DNA of 64,000 nucleotides, from the NCBI GenBank assembly GCA_027186245.1, contig CP114489.1, forward strand, positions 8,129,501-8,193,500. The letters run 5' to 3'. The translations under genes and the position numbers were made by a program. The notes beneath the pieces are model-generated. The model saw only the letters and a program-made list of their open reading frames with translations, was not told the origin of the DNA and did no database searches. The stretch comes from Coriaria nepalensis. Lineage: Eukaryota; Streptophyta; Magnoliopsida; Cucurbitales; Coriariaceae. Shown piece after piece: positions 58,815 to 64,000 of the stretch. Each line of letters begins with the position of its first letter. The first letter of the stretch is position 1.

Positions 58815-59380
58815 AATTTTTTTTTGTTATTTTAAAAATTATGAGCAGCTAATTTTTTTTTTGTTGAGGATGATTTCAAAACCCTAAATATGATTTTTGA
58901 TTAATTAATTAAAATTATTTTTCATCTCTTTTGAATTTGTTATGTTTTACTGGCTATAATGCTTATGAATTGTTATCATATTTATTTAGAGTGTGCAACT
59001 AGATAAATATGATAGTGATTTAATTGGTAGTTCAGGTTTTTGATTCGTTTTGTCAAAATTCTTAGAGATAAGTAGCATAATATTTTCAACAATTATGAGA
59101 TATTTTCATTCAACTAAATATAGTGTATAACTCAAGATAAATGAATCCCGCCTGTATGTTTGTTTCTTGATTTAACCTATCTTTCTTGTTTGATTGCTTT
59201 TATTAAATTAAATTTAGAGAGCTTCTCCTAGGTTGTTTAATGGAAATAGATTAAGTAAAGAGCTTAACTTATACTTAACGAACAAGTAAGGAAAGATCGA
59301 GATAATTGAGCTTTCGATTATTTTAGAGTTATTAAATTTAAAAAGAGAATGAAAGATAATTTTAATTAATTGATTAGATT
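58815..59380 (+). repeat. Dispersed repeat family 1, copy 2
   Basis: Reverse-complement match to 30520-31080. It starts near TTTGTTATTTTAAAAATTAT, contains GCTTATGAATTGTTATCATA, TTGTTTAATGGAAATAGATT and ACGAACAAGTAAGGAAAGAT, and ends near 59375. Non-coding. Confidence 0.8.
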
Positions 59381-60382
59381 TTATATTTAGTGGTGGAGCT
59401 TATGACCATTAAGGTTCGATTCTTTTTGAATGAAGGAAATCAAAACAAATATCATTCTTTTGTTTGGTTCGATTTTGTTACACTCGGAGAATGATTTTCA
59501 TTCTTTAAAGGGATAGAAAAAGGATTGCTCCATTCTTTTCAAAAATAGGCATCTTTTAAGCAGAATGGATTGAACTATTTATGTCCCTCATGTAATATTT
59601 AAATTTTATTAGATCTCTCATGTAATTTTTCAAAGTTATTACTCTTCAGCCCTAAAAAGAAAGCGATTCAATTTTTGTTCTCTTCCCTCTTCTTTGTTCT
59701 TCACCTTCCCCTCATTTTAGGAGTTTTTGCCTTTGTTTTAACAGTTGTCTTCTTTTCTATCTTTTTCTGTCATCAATTTCTCATCCTCATCTCCATCTCT
59801 ATTAAGCACATTTGCCCCATCATTCAATTCTTCTCCAGATATTTTTATCTTTTGGGTACCCTCCTAATTATTTTTGTAACACTATCTTGTCCGCCAGCAC
59901 GTTCTTGTAGTTGCTCCATCCATTTGTTTATCTTCAGTGCAATCACCTTCATTTTTTGCTTTTGTTTATCCTGGGGTAGTTTTAACTCTTAGCAAGCTTG
60001 ACAGAAGGAGATGGAGAAGACTTCTTCGGTGCAAGGAAGATGAACAAAAGGCGACCTTTTTTGTGGGGGTTAATTTTTGTAGTTTAGTTAATCTAGAGTG
60101 GGTTGAAATATATTGTAAATTTCACCCCATGATTGATTCTAATCAGTAAAACGTGGAATCAAAATCATTATTTGTTACTCATTTTTTGTACAACTAAACA
60201 ATTATTAAATTTATTCTCATTCCCAGTCTTATTATTACTTCTTATTATTACTTAGAGAATTGACCAATTGCCTGCTAAAGTTATGAAACAGTAGAATTAG
60301 ATGAAGAAGGCATGTAGAAAGAAGCATACACTAATTAAAATTGAATAGGTATAGGTGAAAAAATTCATCAAATAAGATTACA
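59381..60382. other. Intergenic DNA
   Basis: AT-rich with a pyrimidine-rich stretch at 59670-59990 whose 105-codon open frame is hydrophobic only because of T-richness. Nothing recognised. Confidence 0.35.
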
Positions 60383-61021
60383 TGTTGTAGGAATATGTAT
60401 ATATAATAAATAGAATATGGTAAACAATAACTTAAGAAAACAGTGATGTTGTAAAATATAATAGTTTGTAAAATAGAATTTGTAAAAACAGAATAAAAAA
60501 AAAAAAACAGAACATAATCTATAAAAATAAAACAGAACAGTAAAATAGAATATAACAAAATCTGTAAAATAGAACAGAAAAAAAAATCAGAACATAATAG
60601 AATCTATAAAAATAAAACAGAATAGAAAAGCTAAAATGGAATAGAATCTATAAAAACAGAATATAGTAGAAAAACAAAATAGAGCATAATATGAAAAGAC
60701 ATAACAGAACAAAAATAGAGAATTAAACCAATGCCTGTTATGCAATAGTTTTTTTAAAACAAATTTGCCCTCTCACATTTGTGCAGAAGGTTGAACGGCG
60801 TTTGTCTCCCAGGATACAACGGAGACGAATAAAAGCGGCGCACCACTGAACTATTCCCGGTGAATTCAAACAGTGGCTCGAACTCTACAGCACTAGAAAC
60901 TTAGAACTTTAAAGAGATGAATGAAAAGAGAGAGCTTTCGGTTTTTGTTGATATTTTCAAATAGGAGGAATATGTCAATTTATAGGCTCATGAGGGGAGA
61001 GAAGATTAATGATAATTAATT
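60383..61021 (+). repeat. Dispersed repeat family 2, copy 2 (LTR-like)
   Basis: Direct match to 32935-33520. Starts TGTTGTAGGA, has the AAAATAGAA-type short-repeat zone (60460-60720), then GTGCAGAAGGTTGAACGGCG, GGATACAACGGAGACGAATA and AACTTAGAACTTTAAAGAGA. Downstream (61022-61440), TATATAAACACTC and CCAATGTGGGATAAAATTTT are typical of plant LTR sequence, so the full unit may be longer than the shared part. Confidence 0.75.
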
Positions 61022-61890
61022 TGGGTTTAATTCAGGTTTAAATATGATGAAATTAAATTTCATCATTTCATCTTCAACTTTTCATCTTCTGTAGAAGAAA
61101 AAAAATATCCGGGAGAAAAACAAAAAGAGGGCTAATGCAAATTGGGTCATTTTTAGGCCGACATTCGGCATGCCCATGTGCAGGTGCATACGAGCCAAGT
61201 TTGATCTGGTCCGGATTTGCACTCTCATGCAGGCGCGCGCAAGAGAGAGCATTCTAGCTTATATTTTATTACCCATTAACAAATGTGCAATTCTATATAA
61301 ACACTCTTTCACTTGTTCCCCTTTCCAATGTGGGATAAAATTTTCTCATTCATTTTTTCTCCTTCAAACCATTCCAATGGTTACATTTTGAGATTCAATT
61401 TCTCATTCACCCATTAATCATTTTGAGCGTAGCATATACCGATTCGAAACTCTCACGGAGGAGAATCCGAATCAGCTAGAATGCAAAAAATGCAAAAAAT
61501 ATCTACGTGTACAGTTAACTTAGTAACTAAGTGGCCAAATTATCAATTTTTTTTACCAAAAACTGATCTAATGATGGAATTGCTTTAGCAAAATCATCAA
61601 AACACTTGAAATGAACTTCTAAACTTGCTGCTATCAAAATGGGATCCGAATGAATTCAAATTTGCTAAGTTGCCTTGGTAAACAAGATATAGAAACTTCA
61701 AAAATAGTAAATCCTAGATTGAAGTGTAACTAGCTCCATTTCTAATTGAGTTAATTCTTCTTGCAATAAGTTTGAATCATCATTCTTCAACTTTTGGCTA
61801 GAGAGTCAATGCCAAAATCCAACTAATACAAAAAGTCATCTTTGATCACATTTCATGTTCATTAGGAAGCAATTCAATTCCATATTCTTT
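61022..61890. other. Possible LTR continuation and copia flank
   Basis: See the preceding repeat for LTR-like motifs up to ~61440. The rest lies between it and the minus-strand copia polypurine-like site at 61891-61901 and could hold that element's 3' LTR. No coding domain. Confidence 0.3.
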
Positions 61891-61909
61891 ACTCCTCCTT
61901 AAAATGATT

Positions 61910-64000
61910 GCTAACAACACTCATAATGCTTCTGAAATTCTCAAACTTATAGCTAGGAAGTGACTTAGTAAACCTATCAACAAGTTGATTTTTTGTCTTG
62001 CAACATGATTCTCCATTCTTAATTCTTAACCATCTCCCTAATAGAATGAAATTTCATAAAGATGTGCTTAGTTCTCTTAAAATGAACTGAATTTTTTCAG
62101 ATAGCTATAACATAGTTGCTATTATAGTGAGTTGTGGTTGAACTAGATTGAGGAAATCTCAAGTTAAATAGAATCTTCCTAAGCCAAATTGCATGATTGT
62201 AAGCAGATGAGATAGCTATGTACTATGTCTCTACTAGTGATTGAGCTACTACAGCTTGCTTCTTTCAACTCCTATAGAAAATATTATATCCTAGAGTGAA
62301 ACAAAAGGCACTTGTGCTATTGCAATCATCCATAGAACCTACTCAGTCACTATCCACATATCTCTCTAGGATTAGCTCGCCTCCTCCAAATAAAATCCTA
62401 AAATCTGTTGTGTCATTGAGATATCTAAGTACCCTTTTGGCAGCTCCCATATGCATTTTAGTAAGATCATGCATGAATTGAGATAATAAGTTGTTAGAGT
62501 GCATGATATCGGGCCTAGTTGCAGTCAAATACATCAATCCTCCTATCACGCTTATGCATATAGTTTCATCAACTCTTTCAGAATCATCATCCTTCACAAG
62601 CTTCTCAATAACAACCAAAGCGCAGACATTGGCTTGCTTCCTTCCATTTTAAACTTCTTGATAAGACCTTTTGCATACTTCTCTTGAGAGATAAATATTC
62701 ATTTTTCAAGCTGTTGAATCTCCATTCCCAAAAAGTAAGTCAGCAGCCCTAAGTTTGTCATCTCAAACTCAAGCTTCATCTCTTACTTGAATGTTTGTAT
62801 CATGACAACTTCCATCTTTTGTTACTAATAGGTCATCAACATAGAAAGAGATTATGAGATAGGAATCACCTAATTTCTTTGTGTAGAGGATCTGATCACT
62901 TTCACTTCTTTCAAATACTAAATTGCTTAAATAAGAGACAATTTTGCTATAGCATGCTCTAGGTGCATGTTTCAGCCCATATAAAGCCTTCTTCATTTTA
63001 TACACCTTGCTCTCTTTACCTTTGATCTCAAAGCCCTTTGGCTTATCATCATAGACTTCTTCCTCCAGAATTTCATTTAGGAAAGCTGATTTAGCATCAA
63101 GTTAGTGAATTGACCATTTCTTCTTGGCAACTAAGGCAATTACGAGCCTTATGATGTCAAGTCTTGCCACAGGGGTACTTGTCTCTACATAGTCCACCCC
63201 ATATTGTTGTGAGTATCTCTTCATAACCAACTAAGCCTTATAACAATTGATTGAGCTATTTGAATTAAGCTTGAGCTTGAAAATCCACTTTAGGCCTATA
63301 ACCTTCATCTTCTATAGTTTATCAACTAGAATCCAAGTATGGTTCTTGTTAATTATTTCCAACTCCTCCATCATTGCTTTCATCCAATTCTTGTTAAATT
63401 CAGCTTCCTCATAACTCCTACGCTCAGAGAGAGCCACATTACATCTATAGTATATATCATCTAAGCTTCTAAACCTTAGATTTCATAAGTTCATTTTCAT
63501 CATCTAATTTTGGATTGAGATTCATTTGCTCGTCACTCTTTGGAAGCTCTAACAAATCTTCACTTATCACTTGTTCTTCTCAATCAAAAGTTGTTGTTCA
63601 TCAAAGCAACATCTCTGGCCACTAAGATTTTATTACTACATGGATTATAGATTATGTAGGCTTTTGAATCAAAATTATAGCCTATCAAAATTCCCTTGCC
63701 AGCCTTCATAGAAAGCTTGTCAATCTTTACATTAGGGATATGATTAAAGCACAAAGATCCAAACACTCTGAGATGTGACACAAATGGTTAGATCTTGCTC
63801 CATGCTTCATAGGAAGTCTTCCCTTCTACTGCTTTTGTTGGAAGCCTATTGAGCTGTGACACTACTATTTTGCTAGCCTCAACCTAAAACCTTCTTGGAA
63901 TCACTTTCTTAACTATCAAACTTCTTACTATCTCCATAATTGTCTTGTTATTTCTCTCATAAACTCCATTTTGTTATAGAGTATAGGGGACAATCAATTA
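61910..64000 (-). pseudogene. Ty1/copia polyprotein relic, cut by the window end
   Basis: Minus strand. From right to left: integrase end (SHLRVFGSLCFNHIPNVKI, 63720-63781, then GILIGYNFDSKAY), RT (YKMKKALYGLKHAPRACYSK, about 62945-63005; YVDDLLVT, about 62815-62840), RNase H linker (VIGGLMYLTATRPDI, about 62510-62555; GAAKRVLRYL, about 62410-62440) and the tail RTKHIFMKFHSIRE (about 62035-62080). Frames shift and stops occur, so it is not functional. A polypurine-like AAGGAGGAG lies at about 61891-61900. The 5' part, including gag, is beyond base 64000. Confidence 0.85.

Noticed and set aside
59675..59992. 105-codon hydrophobic frame
   Set aside because: Openness and hydrophobicity come from T/C-rich DNA; no signal-peptide-plus-domain structure and no similarity.

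Overview
This is nuclear DNA from a flowering plant, almost certainly a eudicot. The evidence is intron-rich genes with GT-AG junctions, AT-rich intergenic DNA, five genes of well-known plant families, and a dense layer of decayed plant transposable elements (Ty1/copia, Ty3/gypsy, LINE, hAT, MITE-like). There is no sign of prokaryotic gene organisation. Nothing fixes the species.

All genes and candidate genes lie on the + strand. (1) 52-1341: the 3' part of an EHD1/EHD2-type endocytic ATPase; its 5' end lies outside the window. (2) 14850-19586: a nine-exon USP39/Sad1-like splicing factor, 559 aa, with the USP catalytic cysteine absent as in its family. (3) 21963-22289: an intronless 108-aa secreted cysteine-rich peptide that I cannot place in a family. 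(4) 26722-29694: EMC3, a subunit of the ER membrane protein complex, eight exons, 247 aa. (5) 34871-36536: a CPR1-like F-box protein, two exons, 388 aa. (6) 49809-55900: an MO25/CAB39-like scaffold protein, eleven exons, 343 aa. For the four complete spliced models the exon lengths add up to an exact multiple of three and end at a natural stop.

The rest is mostly repeat-derived. 1.7-2.2 kb holds an array of short palindromes. 3.1-5.3 kb has a Ty3/gypsy integrase relic, an unidentified decayed ORF on the minus strand and a 281-bp tandem duplication with a hairpin. 6.77-11.75 kb is a nearly full-length, decayed Ty1/copia element on the minus strand, with both ~180-bp LTRs, a primer-binding site and a polypurine tract. 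24.7-25.4 kb is a minus-strand Ty3/gypsy RNase H-integrase relic. 32.2-34.3 kb is a LINE split by an LTR-like repeat. 38.17-41.47 kb is a decayed hAT transposon with putative terminal repeats and an internal 213-bp tandem duplication. 41.68-42.86 kb has two abutting MITE-like copies. 46.5-46.9 kb is a second palindrome-rich array. 47.3-49.2 kb is a decayed + strand copia RT/RNase H. 57.1-58.5 kb is a copia LTR-PBS-gag fragment, and 61.9-64.0 kb another minus-strand copia that runs off the window.

Two repeat families each have two copies, in the same two neighbourhoods: one pair inverted (30.52-31.08 kb and 58.81-59.38 kb), one direct (32.93-33.52 kb and 60.38-61.02 kb).

The genes do unrelated housekeeping or regulatory jobs (membrane traffic, splicing, membrane-protein insertion, ubiquitin ligation, kinase scaffolding). 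I see no evidence of a functional cluster. The least explained items are the cysteine-rich peptide, the two palindrome arrays and the two dispersed repeat families. All exon boundaries were read by eye from splice consensus and remembered family sequences; no search was run.
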